A stretch of DNA of 33,342 nt from CAVSWN01 sp046728115 (lineage in GTDB: Bacteria > Acidobacteriota > Vicinamibacteria > Vicinamibacterales > CAVVIG01): positions 1 through 33,342 of the forward strand of contig JBKPDW010000088.1 in the NCBI GenBank assembly GCA_046728115.1. Direction: 5' to 3'. Shown piece by piece: positions 7,317 to 15,276 of this stretch. Each line of letters begins with the position of its first letter. The stretch's first letter is position 1. The notes under the pieces were generated by a model. That model was not told the origin of the DNA. It saw nothing but the letters and a program-made list of their open reading frames with translations, and made no database searches. The translations under genes and the position numbers were made by a program.

Positions 7317-8226
7317 CTGTCGCCCCCCTGCTCTCCATCGCCTTGATGATGGCGACCAGAGCCGCGTTCACGGGGCAGTCGATGCCAAACCGCCGTCCGA
7401 GTTCGACAACCGCGCCGTTCATGTGATCGATCTCGGTGGGCTTCCGCTTGAGCAGATCCTGTCGCATCGAGGCGGTGTTGCGTGACGATCCGAATGTTCT
7501 TGCAATAGCGTCGATGAAGTCGACGTCGAACGTGACGCCGTCGGCGCGCGCGACGCAAAGGCACTCGTCAATGACGAGTTGCTTCAGCGGATCCAGACGC
7601 GGGTCTGCAATGGTTCCGACATCGGATCCGATAATCGAGGTGATCGGATTGATCACGCAGTTCGAAATGAGCTTGCGCCAGACCTCGACGGTGATCGCGT
7701 CCGAGACCCGGCCGGCGAGGCCCGACATCGTCAGGAGGCTCGCAATAGCGGCACTGACGGGACTGGCCTCGATCAGCGTTGATCCGCTTACCTTGAAGTC
7801 GACGATGCCAGGTTCGCGAAAGATTGCGCCGAATTGCGTAATGGCACGCAGCACGAGATACCGGCTGCCGACGACCGACTTGACGATGTCCTCGCCGTGC
7901 AGGCCGTTCTGGACGCAGAGGATGACGGTGTCGTCTTGAAGAGCGGGCAGCATGCTTCTCGCTGCGGCGCGGTTGCCATTCACCTTCGTTGTGAGCAGCA
8001 CGAGCGTGGCCGGCCCCAGTGGCGGTGTCTCTGTAAGCGCACGCATGCGGCAGGTCATCTCCTCGTGCCCGATCACACGCAGCCCGTGCTGGTTGATCGC
8101 GTCGACGTGATCCCGGCGCGCGACCACCGTGACGTCGTTCCGCGCCGCAAGCTTCGCGGCATAGATGCTGCCGATGGCGCCGGCTCCGATCACGACGATG
8201 TGGTTGAACATCGGCATTCCCGACAT
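7312..8226 (-). CDS. panE: 2-Dehydropantoate 2-reductase (ketopantoate reductase)
   Basis: This is a 304-residue NADPH-dependent enzyme of the pantothenate (coenzyme A) pathway. A Rossmann nucleotide site VIGAGAIGS lies near residues 12-20. The TTKVN segment near 80 carries the expected catalytic Lys. VQNGLHGED, the helical C-domain block NCVINPITSI, and KPTEIDHMNGAVVELG near 265-280 follow. The start ATG 8226 overlaps the tlyA stop by one base (TGATG), indicating coupling; an ATG at 8211 gives a more typical N-terminus. The C-terminus ends inside a tandem heptamer array. Its place between tlyA and nadK is unusual, since panE is not normally part of this cluster. Paralogues of PanE act on other 2-oxo acids, so the substrate is inferred. 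Confidence 0.88.
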   Translation of the reverse strand: MSGMPMFNHIVVIGAGAIGSIYAAKLAARNDVTVVARRDHVDAINQHGLRVIGHEEMTCRMRALTETPPLGPATLVLLTTKVNGNRAAARSMLPALQDDTVILCVQNGLHGEDIVKSVVGSRYLVLRAITQFGAIFREPGIVDFKVSGSTLIEASPVSAAIASLLTMSGLAGRVSDAITVEVWRKLISNCVINPITSIIGSDVGTIADPRLDPLKQLVIDECLCVARADGVTFDVDFIDAIARTFGSSRNTASMRQDLLKRKPTEIDHMNGAVVELGRRFGIDCPVNAALVAIIKAMESRGATG

Positions 8227-8963
8227 CAGGCGAACAGTAGGTGAAGAAAGAACTCCTGGTTGCCGGCCGCGCCCCTAATGGCCGCCGGAATCATGGCGAT
8301 GCGCGTGAGCCCACAGGTTGCCGCCGCATCGGTGACCCGTGCGATCGCGGCATCATGCACCGCCGGGTCGGTCACGAGCCCGTCCCTGCCAACGGCGCGT
8401 CTCTCTGCTTCGAACTGCGGCTTGACGAGCGCCACGATGTCGGCCGGGTGCTCGAGAAATGGTGGAAGCGACGGCAGGATGAGCCGCAGCGAGATGAAGG
8501 CGACGTCGATCGTCACAACGCTCACGTCGTGCGGGACGTCGCTGCGCGTCAGCGCCCGGGCGTTGACGCCTTCCTTGACGATGACGCGCGGGTCGTTGCG
8601 GAGCCCCCAGTCGAGCTGGCCGTGACCGACATCGAGCGCGATGACGCTGAGCGCGCCGCGCTGCAGCAGCACGTCCGTGAAACCTCCGGTCGACGCGCCC
8701 ACATCGAGGACGCGGCGGCCGCGCGGATTCATGCCGAACGCGTCGAGCGCATGCGCCAGTTTCACGCCGCCACGACTGACGTAGGGATGATCCGGCGCAG
8801 TCAACGCCACCTGAGCGTTGGTCTCGATCGCGGCGCCAGCCTTCGACACGACGCCGCCATCGACCGTAACCTGTCCCGCCAGGATCAGCGCACGCGCGCG
8901 CTCGCGCGACGGCGCGAGCCCACGCTCGACCAATAACACATCGAGACGGGTCTTCGAAGCCAT
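8226..8963 (-). CDS. tlyA: TlyA-family rRNA 2'-O-methyltransferase (S4 plus FtsJ domains)
   Basis: The protein has 245 residues. An N-terminal S4 RNA-binding domain occupies about 1-60 (RLDVLLVERGLAPSRERA). The linker YVSRGGVKL leads to a Rossmann methyltransferase domain with the SAM motif DVGASTGGFTDVLL (87-100), ALDVGHGQLDW and VALVKPQFEAE. The family methylates ribose in 16S and 23S rRNA; some members were first described as haemolysins. ATG 8963 matches the family N-terminus; an upstream GTG at 9014 would add 17 residues. It is coupled to panE by a one-base overlap. In many bacteria dxs sits between ispA and tlyA; here that interval is 116 bp and holds no gene. Confidence 0.93.
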   Translation of the reverse strand: MASKTRLDVLLVERGLAPSRERARALILAGQVTVDGGVVSKAGAAIETNAQVALTAPDHPYVSRGGVKLAHALDAFGMNPRGRRVLDVGASTGGFTDVLLQRGALSVIALDVGHGQLDWGLRNDPRVIVKEGVNARALTRSDVPHDVSVVTIDVAFISLRLILPSLPPFLEHPADIVALVKPQFEAERRAVGRDGLVTDPAVHDAAIARVTDAAATCGLTRIAMIPAAIRGAAGNQEFFLHLLFA

Positions 8964-9079
8964 GCTAGCGACCGCAGCAGGAACGGCACCGATTCGCTCT
9001 GTGATGGACGCCACGGACTTGTTGTCCAGGATCCAGGGACCTGGTTCGGCGCCGGTGTCCCCTTGTCACCGCACTTACG

Positions 9080-10030
9080 TCAGTTCTTTCGCTCTACGAC
9101 CCAGTCCGCGATGGCCAGCAGCCAACCGTCGGTGAGATTCGCATCGTTCAATGCCTCGCGCGCGTTCGCCAGGCATTCCGCGGCGAGCGCACGCGACCGC
9201 GCCAGGCCAAAGAGCGCCGGATAGGTGGGCTTCGCGGCCGCTGCGTCCTTGCCGGCACTCTTGCCGAGCGTCCGATCGTTGCCTTCCACGTCGAGGATGT
9301 CGTCCACGATTTGAAATGCGAGACCCAGCTCGGCTGCATACCGAGCGATCGCGGCGATGGCAGGCTCATCACCGCCTGCCATGATTGAGCCGCACACGCC
9401 TGATGCCCGAATCAACGCGCCGGTCTTGCGCGCATGCATCTCGCGAAGCCCATCAGCGTCGAGCGCGATCCCACGGCCCGGGATCTGTCCCGCGGCCTCG
9501 AGGTCCAGCGCCTGGCCGCCAACCATGCCATTCGGACCGGCCGCGTCGCCGATGACGGTCGCGGCACGCTGTTTCCGTTGGACGATGGTCGCATCGGTCG
9601 AGAACGGCTCCCGCGACAGCAACGTGAACGCCGCGCTCTGCAGGCCGTCGCCGGCAAGGATCGCGACGCCGTCGCCGTAAACGACGTGGAGCGTCGGACG
9701 TCCGCGCCGCAGCGAATCGTTGTCCATGGCGGGCAGGTCGTCGTGAATGAGCGAATACGTGTGGATCATTTCGATCGCACATGCGGCGGGCAGCGCGAGG
9801 CTGACCGTATCGTCTTCGCTCTGCAACGTCCGGCGGCCGATCGCATCGGCGGCGGCCAGCACGAGCGTGGGCCGCAGTCGTTTGCCTCCCGCGAAGATGC
9901 TATACCGCATCGCGTCGGCGATGACCGCCGGACACTGCGGCGGCTTCGGGAGATAGCGCTCGAGCGCCTCGTCGACGCGCGCACGAGCGGAAGTCAGAAA
10001 TGCGGCAAGCGGATCGGCGGCCACGTCCAC
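9080..10030 (-). CDS. ispA: Farnesyl/geranylgeranyl diphosphate synthase
   Basis: This 316-residue all-helical enzyme chain-elongates isoprenyl diphosphates. It has GGKRLRP (48-54), the first aspartate-rich motif DDLPAMD (97-103, with the two-residue insertion of bacterial FPP synthases), GGQALDLEA near 171-179 and the second motif DDILD (243-247). KPTYPALFGL follows. The GTG start at 10030 lies one base after the xseB stop, so the genes are coupled. Chain length (C15 or C20) cannot be set with certainty from the sequence alone. The 116 bp downstream before tlyA carry no ORF of note and no dxs. Confidence 0.92.
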   Translation of the reverse strand: MDVAADPLAAFLTSARARVDEALERYLPKPPQCPAVIADAMRYSIFAGGKRLRPTLVLAAADAIGRRTLQSEDDTVSLALPAACAIEMIHTYSLIHDDLPAMDNDSLRRGRPTLHVVYGDGVAILAGDGLQSAAFTLLSREPFSTDATIVQRKQRAATVIGDAAGPNGMVGGQALDLEAAGQIPGRGIALDADGLREMHARKTGALIRASGVCGSIMAGGDEPAIAAIARYAAELGLAFQIVDDILDVEGNDRTLGKSAGKDAAAAKPTYPALFGLARSRALAAECLANAREALNDANLTDGWLLAIADWVVERKN

Positions 10031-10031
10031 A

Positions 10032-10280
10032 TCAGCGCCGGGATGCGGGATCGTTCGAAAGCGAGGCGGGCGCGGCCTTCAATTCGCCGCGTTCGTTGAG
10101 GATCTCGATCCGCCGCTCGGCCTCTTCGAGGCGTGAATGACAGAATCGCGAGAGCTGCACCCCGCGCTCGTACAAGGCGAGCGACTGTTCGAGCGGCAGC
10201 TCGCCCTCTTCGAGCTTCTTCACAATCAATTCGAGCTCGGCGATCGCGGCTTCGAAATCCTTGATCGACGTATCGGTCAT
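10032..10280 (-). CDS. xseB: Exodeoxyribonuclease VII small subunit
   Basis: This 82-residue protein is of the usual XseB size. The helical hairpin reads FEAAIAELELIVKKLEEGELPLEQSLALYERG in two parts, followed by RLEEAERRIEIL near 51-62. It binds the large subunit XseA to form the single-strand-specific exonuclease. It lies 69 bp downstream of xseA and directly upstream of ispA, matching the common xseA-xseB-ispA order. Confidence 0.95.
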   Translation of the reverse strand: MTDTSIKDFEAAIAELELIVKKLEEGELPLEQSLALYERGVQLSRFCHSRLEEAERRIEILNERGELKAAPASLSNDPASRR

Positions 10281-10349
10281 CGAAAGGCTCTATGCATGAC
10301 TGCTCTGACGCGGCGGACACGCTGACAACCGGAGGTCGGTGTCAGTCCA

Positions 10350-11822
10350 TTAGTTTATCCGGGTCCCTCTGCCTGGGTCGGTGTCCTCGGTGGTCGTCCT
10401 CTTGGACCGCACGTCACAATCCAGCTCGCCTTTCGCGAGCCTGACCTTCACCTGATCTCCCTCGTCGACCGCGTTCGCATCCCTCAGCACCTGCGAGCGA
10501 TCGTGGTTCCAGCAGACCGCGTACCCGCGGCCCAGCACCGCGAGCGGACTGAGCGACTCCAGACGGCCGACGACCTGCTGCATCCTGCCGCGCGCCTGGT
10601 CCTGACGGCGATGCACGATATATGTCAGCCGTCCTTCCGCGGCGACCAGTCGCGTTCGAATCGCAGCCAGCCGGCGCCCGGCGTCGAAGGTGACGAGCTG
10701 CCGTTCGAGCTGCTGCAGGCGCCGCGCCCGCAGGGCTACGGCCTCGCGCCCAATCCGCGCCAGCGCGTGCGCCAGTTCGGCGGTATGCCGACCGCGCATC
10801 GCCAGCCGGCCCGGAAATCCCGCCAACGCCGGCCGCGCGCCGATGATGTGCACACGACGGCCCAGGTCCTGGACACGACGGAGCGCCGCGCTCCGCATGG
10901 CGTCATGCAGGCGATCGATACGGCTGCAGAACTCGTCCTTGCGCGCCACGACCATTTCTGCGGCCGCCGACGGTGTTGGTGCGCGCACGTCGGCGACGAA
11001 ATCGGCAATCGTCGTGTCAGTTTCATGGCCCACTGCCGAGATCACCGGCATCGGCATCCGGACAATCGCGCGCGCTACGACTTCCTCGTTGAATGCCCAG
11101 AGATCCTCGATCGAACCGCCGCCGCGGCCGACGATCACCACGTCCACGCCCGCGATCCGGCTGATCGCTCGCAGTCCGCGCGCGATGTCGGACGCCGCTT
11201 CGTCGCCCTGCACGCGAACGGGACGTATCACAAGGTGGGCATTCGGATAGCGCCGCTGGAGCACGTTGATGATGTCGCGAATGGCCGCGCCGTCGAGCGA
11301 CGTCACGATGCCGATCTTGCGGGGAAGCGAGGGAAGCGGCCGCTTGCGCGCCACCTCGAAGAGGCCTTCCTGCTGCAGCCGTGTCTTGAGCTGTTCAAAC
11401 GCGATCTGCAGGGCGCCGACGCCCTGCGGCTCGAGATGCTCGCAGACGAGCTGATATTCCCCTTTCGGCTCGTAGACCGTGACCTTGCCCCGCGCGACAA
11501 CGCGCTGACCATCAGCAGGTTTGAATCTCAGATAACGCAGCGAGGAGCGGAACATGAACCCCCGCAGCTGCGTCGACGCGTCCTTGAGCGTGAAATAGAG
11601 ATGTCCGTTCCAGATCCGGCAGTTGGAGAGCTCGCCCTCGACCCACACTTCGAACAACTCGGATTCGAGCAGATCCCGCACACGAATCGTCAACTCGGTG
11701 ACGCTGAGCACGCGACGCGCCGCACCCTGTGGCGCCGTGGAGAGCTTCGGCTCGAGGTGCTCGACGACCGGCGCGGGTGGCTCTTCCTCTTCTTCGAACG
11801 GCAAATCGAACAGGTCGGACAT
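10350..11822 (-). CDS. xseA: Exodeoxyribonuclease VII large subunit
   Basis: The protein has 490 residues. An acidic N-terminal extension (about 1-38) precedes the OB-fold, which reads VWVEGELSNCRIWNGHLYFTLKD in two adjoining blocks near residues 58-80. The catalytic domain shows KIGIVTSLDGAAIRDI, VIVGRGGGSIEDLWAFN and ISAVGHETDTTIADFVAD. A long coiled coil follows, and then GRGYAV and the C-terminal segment that binds XseB. The enzyme degrades single-stranded DNA in repair. The conserved end of the family is at LDCDV; the last 19 residues (RSKRTTTEDT onward) are encoded by quasi-repetitive GAGGAC/ACCGAC DNA and look like later read-through. It starts one base after the ymdB stop. Confidence 0.95.
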   Translation of the reverse strand: MSDLFDLPFEEEEEPPAPVVEHLEPKLSTAPQGAARRVLSVTELTIRVRDLLESELFEVWVEGELSNCRIWNGHLYFTLKDASTQLRGFMFRSSLRYLRFKPADGQRVVARGKVTVYEPKGEYQLVCEHLEPQGVGALQIAFEQLKTRLQQEGLFEVARKRPLPSLPRKIGIVTSLDGAAIRDIINVLQRRYPNAHLVIRPVRVQGDEAASDIARGLRAISRIAGVDVVIVGRGGGSIEDLWAFNEEVVARAIVRMPMPVISAVGHETDTTIADFVADVRAPTPSAAAEMVVARKDEFCSRIDRLHDAMRSAALRRVQDLGRRVHIIGARPALAGFPGRLAMRGRHTAELAHALARIGREAVALRARRLQQLERQLVTFDAGRRLAAIRTRLVAAEGRLTYIVHRRQDQARGRMQQVVGRLESLSPLAVLGRGYAVCWNHDRSQVLRDANAVDEGDQVKVRLAKGELDCDVRSKRTTTEDTDPGRGTRIN

Positions 11823-11823
11823 G

Positions 11824-12624
11824 TCAGAGCTGCTGGAGTTCGTCGGCGCTGTAACTCAGGCGCTCGATGTCGGTGGCGCGTCCTGTCTGGTCGTCGGCAT
11901 CGACGATGACGGCGTTCAGGCGCGGATTGCCGGTCGCAGTTTCGAATTTCTGGGGCAATGCAGTGAGAAACCGCGCGAGCGCCGGTTCGATCTGCACGCC
12001 GATAATCGAGTCGTGCGGGCCGGTCATGCCGACGTCCGTGATGTATGCGGTGCCGTTTGGCAGCACGCGATCGTCTGCGGTCTGTACATGTGTGTGCGTG
12101 CCGACCACGGCCGTCACCTTGCCGTCGAGATGCCAGCCCATCGCCAGTTTTTCCGACGTCGCCTCCGCGTGGAAGTCCACGAAGATGATCCGCGTGCGCG
12201 AGCGGAGCGCATCGATTTCGCGCGTCACGACCGTGAACGGATCATCGATGCCGAGCATGAAGACGCGGCCCATCACGTTGATCACGCCGACCGAGACATC
12301 GCCGCGCGTGCGCGCGAGGAACCTGCCGTTTCCTGGAGCGCCGGCCGGATAATTGGCCGGACGCAGCAGCCGGGGTTCAGCGCCGATGTACTCGAGCGCC
12401 TCTTTCTTGTCCCAGATGTGATTGCCCGATGTCATCACGTCGACGCCCCAGTCGAGAAGGTTGTCCCCGATCTCGCGCGTGATACCGAATCCCGCGGCCG
12501 CGTTTTCCACATTCGCGATGACGAGATCCACGCGGTGATGCTCAACCAGCGGCTGCAGACGCTGCCGCACCAGATCGCGTCCCGGCCGGCCTACGATGTC
12601 GCCGATGAAGAGAATTCGCACCAT
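11824..12624 (-). CDS. ymdB: YmdB-family metallophosphoesterase (cyclic nucleotide phosphodiesterase type)
   Basis: The protein has 266 residues, with the di-metal phosphoesterase motifs of the TIGR00282/YmdB family. These are FIGDIVGRPGR at 6-16, ANVENAAAGFGI near 37-48, SGNHIWD (66-72), DFHAEATSEK near 149-158 and GTHTHVQT near 174-181. B. subtilis YmdB hydrolyses 2',3'-cyclic nucleotides and affects biofilm and motility decisions; that role is known there and inferred here. It appears to be the first gene of the xseA-xseB-ispA run, with one base between its stop and the xseA ATG. The 102 bp upstream carry no clear promoter. Confidence 0.92.
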   Translation of the reverse strand: MVRILFIGDIVGRPGRDLVRQRLQPLVEHHRVDLVIANVENAAAGFGITREIGDNLLDWGVDVMTSGNHIWDKKEALEYIGAEPRLLRPANYPAGAPGNGRFLARTRGDVSVGVINVMGRVFMLGIDDPFTVVTREIDALRSRTRIIFVDFHAEATSEKLAMGWHLDGKVTAVVGTHTHVQTADDRVLPNGTAYITDVGMTGPHDSIIGVQIEPALARFLTALPQKFETATGNPRLNAVIVDADDQTGRATDIERLSYSADELQQL

Positions 12625-12726
12625 GGCCGAGGGGCTGGATGGCTGATCGTCGAACGGATGGGCCGTTGGCTGATGGCTCAGAGTTTACGGCCAGTCAGCA
12701 TCGAATGCTTTGACCATTCGCCATTT

Positions 12727-13188
12727 TCAGCGCTCCGCCATGGACTGGATCTGAACTGCCACCGCTCTTCCGCGCCGCTCCGCGATCTTCGGCACCGTGA
12801 TGCGCAGCTCGCCATCGCGGAGCGTGGCACGTGCGCGCGAGGTGTCGCAGGCACGAGAGATGCGGACGACGCGCGCAAAACGGCCGTACCCTCGCTCGAC
12901 GAGATGAAAACTGGATTCGCCGCGTACGCGCCGCGGTGCCTTGTCGCCGGCAACAAGCAGGCTGGCGCCCTTGGCCACGATCCGCACCCCGGACGCATCC
13001 ATGCCAGGTAGGTCCACCACGACCTCGAGCGCATCCTCGGTTTCGTACACATCCAGGACCGGCGAGCACTCGCCGGCGAGCGACTCCGAGCCGAACGCCC
13101 GACCGAGCTCGACGAAAATCCGGCGCACCTCGTCCGCGAAATCTCCTATCTCGGATGGGAGCGCGATGGCGTGAATATCGTGGCGCAC
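12727..13188 (-). CDS. Small heat-shock protein (Hsp20/alpha-crystallin), copy A
   Basis: The protein has 153 residues with a GTG start. The alpha-crystallin domain spans about residues 43-135, with VLDVYETEDALEVVVDLPGMD, the turn GERs-like segment SSFHLVERGYGRFARVVRI and the A-x-x-x-n-G-L equivalent ATLRDGELRITVP. The helical N-terminus is short, and the C-terminal IxI anchor is weak (AVAVQIQ). It is an ATP-independent holdase that hands clients to DnaK. It is transcribed away from dnaK across a 189-bp AT-rich region, suggesting shared heat control. It differs strongly from copy B at 15277, so this is not a recent duplication. Confidence 0.9.
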   Translation of the reverse strand: MRHDIHAIALPSEIGDFADEVRRIFVELGRAFGSESLAGECSPVLDVYETEDALEVVVDLPGMDASGVRIVAKGASLLVAGDKAPRRVRGESSFHLVERGYGRFARVVRISRACDTSRARATLRDGELRITVPKIAERRGRAVAVQIQSMAER

Positions 13189-13256
13189 CGACGCATCATC
13201 GCATAGGCCTCAGCCCGTCGCCAGCCCATCGATAACCGACGTACTAGGTGCTAGAC

Positions 13257-13304
13257 AACTCATGAGTTATAACTGTCGAGTTATTATGATGGCTATTTAC
13301 TCAT
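13257..13304. promoter_or_regulatory. Inverted repeats in the hsp20/dnaK divergent control region
   Basis: AACTCATGAGTT (13257-13268) is a perfect 12-bp palindrome. It abuts a second inverted repeat, ATAACT-GTCG-AGTTAT (13269-13284). The half-site GAGTTAT occurs twice (13264-13270, 13278-13284), and ACTCAT recurs at 13299-13304. The arrangement suggests a cooperative operator for a heat-shock repressor. It is not CIRCE (TTAGCACTC-N9-GAGTGCTAA). It only loosely resembles the HspR HAIR element. Confidence 0.5.
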
Positions 13305-13313
13305 AAAATATGC

Positions 13314-13341
13314 TTGACTAACACTAAATACGAGCTATACT
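13314..13341 (+). promoter_or_regulatory. Sigma-70-type promoter of dnaK
   Basis: TTGACT (13314-13319) and TATACT (13336-13341) are separated by 16 bp. The start site is expected near 13348, giving a leader of about 30 nt. GGAGG at 13364-13368 is 9 bases before the dnaK ATG. The -35 and -10 do not match the sigma-32 consensus, so heat control probably comes from a repressor acting at the adjacent inverted repeats. Confidence 0.7.
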
Positions 13342-13377
13342 GGTTCCACTTTTTAAGGGAAGCGGAGGCTTATACAG

Positions 13378-15246
13378 ATGCCAGGCAAAGTGATTGGAAT
13401 CGACCTCGGCACCACCAACTCAGTGGTGGCTGTCATGGAAGGTGATCAGCCGACCGTCATCGTGAACCAGGAGGGCTCGCGTCTGACGCCGTCCGTGGTT
13501 GCGTTGACGAAGACCGACGAGCGTCTGGTCGGGCAAGTCGCAAAGCGTCAGGCGGTGACCAACCCCGAAAACACGGTCTTCTCGATCAAGCGGTTCATGG
13601 GCCGGAAATTCGAAGAAGTGAGCGCCGAATCGGTGCGCGTGCCGTATCGCGTCGTGCGCGAGCAGAACGGCGACGCGTGGATTGACGCACGCGGCAAGCA
13701 GTATTCGCCGCCCGAAATCTCCGCGATGGTGCTGCAGAAGCTGAAGCAGGCCGCGGAAGATTACCTGGGCGAGAAGGTCGCGGACGCCGTGATCACCGTA
13801 CCGGCGTACTTCAACGATGCGCAACGCCAGGCGACCAAGGACGCCGGCACGATCGCCGGGTTGAACGTTCTTCGCATCATCAATGAGCCGACCGCTGCTG
13901 CGCTCGCGTACGGACTCGACAAGAAGAAGGACGAAACGATCGCCGTGTTCGACTTTGGTGGCGGCACCTTCGACATTTCGGTGCTCGAAGTGGGCGAGGG
14001 AGTGGTCGAAGTCAAGGCCACGAACGGCGACACGCACTTGGGCGGCGACGACCTCGACGACCGCATCATTCAGTGGCTCGCGGCGGAATTCAAGAAGAGC
14101 GACGGCATCGACCTGTCCAGGGATCGGATGGCGTTGCAGCGCCTGAAGGAAGCGGCGGAGAAGGCGAAGATCGAACTCTCGACCGCGATGGAGACGGACG
14201 TGAACCTGCCGTTCATCACGGCGGACCAGAGCGGGCCCAAGCACCTGCAGATCAAGCTCTCGCGCGCGAAGCTGGAACAGCTGGTAGACGATCTGTTGCA
14301 GCGCACGATGGCGCCTGTACGGCAGGCGTTGGCCGACGCCGGCGTCGATCCGAAGCGTATCGACGAAGTCGTTCTCGTCGGCGGTTCGACGCGCATGCCC
14401 AAGGTGCAGCAGATCGTCCGCGACTTCTTCGGCAAGGAACCACACAAGGGCGTCAATCCCGACGAGGTGGTGGCTATTGGCGCGGCCGTCCAAGGCGGCG
14501 TCCTGACCGGTGACGTGAAGGACATGCTCCTGCTCGACGTGACGCCGCTGTCACTCGGCATCGAAACGCTGGGCGGGGTGATGACCACTCTCATCTCGCG
14601 CAACACGACGATCCCGTCGCGCAAGAGCGAGATCTTCTCCACGGCGATCGACAACCAGCCGAACGTCGAAGTGCACGTCCTGCAGGGCGAGCGCCCGCTG
14701 GCGCGCGACAACCGCACGTTGGGCCGGTTCCACTTGACCGGGCTTCCGCCCGCGCCGCGCGGGGTACCGCAGATCGAGGTCGGCTTCGACCTCGACGTCA
14801 ACGGCATCGTCAGCGTGACGGCGAAGGACCTGGCGACCGGCAAGGAGCAGAAAATCACTGTCACCGGCGCGAGCGGCCTGTCCAAAAACGAAGTCGATCG
14901 CATGGTGAAAGACGCTCAGGCGCACGCTTCGGAAGACCAGGCGCGACGCGATCTCATCGATGCCCGCAATCAGGCGGATTCGCTCGCGTATCAGGTCGAG
15001 AAGACCATCAACGAAAACCGAGAGAAGCTGCCGGTCGGGGAGTTGTCGAAGGCGGACGCGGCGATCGCGGATGTGCGCAAAGCGGCGCAGACCGACGATA
15101 TGAATGCGATCAAGAAAGCCATCGACGAGCTGCAACGGATCTCGCACGGCATCGCGGAGCAGCTCTACAAGAGATCGCAGACTTCTCAGGGCTCGGGTAC
15201 GTCAGCAGATTCGAATATCAAGGATGCAGAAGTGGTGGAAGCGTAA
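13378..15246 (+). CDS. dnaK: Chaperone DnaK (Hsp70)
   Basis: The protein has 622 residues, near the usual bacterial length. The ATPase domain opens KVIGIDLGTTNSVVAV (4-19) and includes VPAYFNDAQRQATKDAG, FDFGGGTFDISVLE and VVLVGGSTRMPKVQ. The interdomain linker region is DVKDMLLLDVTPLSLGIE in two blocks. The substrate-binding domain follows with NTTIPSRKSE, and a helical lid ends in the acidic tail DAEVVEA. DnaK folds and rescues proteins with DnaJ and GrpE, neither of which is in this window. A strong Shine-Dalgarno sequence and a sigma-70-like promoter precede it. A 30-bp gap without a terminator joins it to the downstream hsp20. Confidence 0.98.
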   Translation: MPGKVIGIDLGTTNSVVAVMEGDQPTVIVNQEGSRLTPSVVALTKTDERLVGQVAKRQAVTNPENTVFSIKRFMGRKFEEVSAESVRVPYRVVREQNGDAWIDARGKQYSPPEISAMVLQKLKQAAEDYLGEKVADAVITVPAYFNDAQRQATKDAGTIAGLNVLRIINEPTAAALAYGLDKKKDETIAVFDFGGGTFDISVLEVGEGVVEVKATNGDTHLGGDDLDDRIIQWLAAEFKKSDGIDLSRDRMALQRLKEAAEKAKIELSTAMETDVNLPFITADQSGPKHLQIKLSRAKLEQLVDDLLQRTMAPVRQALADAGVDPKRIDEVVLVGGSTRMPKVQQIVRDFFGKEPHKGVNPDEVVAIGAAVQGGVLTGDVKDMLLLDVTPLSLGIETLGGVMTTLISRNTTIPSRKSEIFSTAIDNQPNVEVHVLQGERPLARDNRTLGRFHLTGLPPAPRGVPQIEVGFDLDVNGIVSVTAKDLATGKEQKITVTGASGLSKNEVDRMVKDAQAHASEDQARRDLIDARNQADSLAYQVEKTINENREKLPVGELSKADAAIADVRKAAQTDDMNAIKKAIDELQRISHGIAEQLYKRSQTSQGSGTSADSNIKDAEVVEA

Positions 15247-15276
15247 GGCCCACCAGATTAACGAAGGAGGAAACAC

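Noticed and set aside
10281..10349. Regulatory element between xseA and xseB
   Set aside because: The 69 bp contain short repeats such as GGTGTCAG/CTGACAAC and loosely resemble the ispA-tlyA gap, but no clear structure or promoter could be defined.
10503..11909. 468-codon plus-strand frame opposite xseA
   Set aside because: It is a shadow of xseA and the ymdB junction: Arg/Asp-rich, low complexity, and without a promoter or ribosome-binding site.
12625..12726. Heptamer array between ymdB and hsp20 (TGGCTGA/TGGCTCA)
   Set aside because: Only two or three units are in phase and the rest is irregular; too weak to list, though it may be a decayed array.
13245..13268. CIRCE element upstream of dnaK
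   Set aside because: CTAGGTGCTAG and AACTCATGAGTT are palindromic, but neither matches TTAGCACTC-N9-GAGTGCTAA in sequence or spacing.
13420..14493. Long minus-strand open frame antisense to dnaK (357 codons)
   Set aside because: GC-rich codon use leaves antisense frames open; the dnaK reading is unmistakable and the antisense product has no motif.
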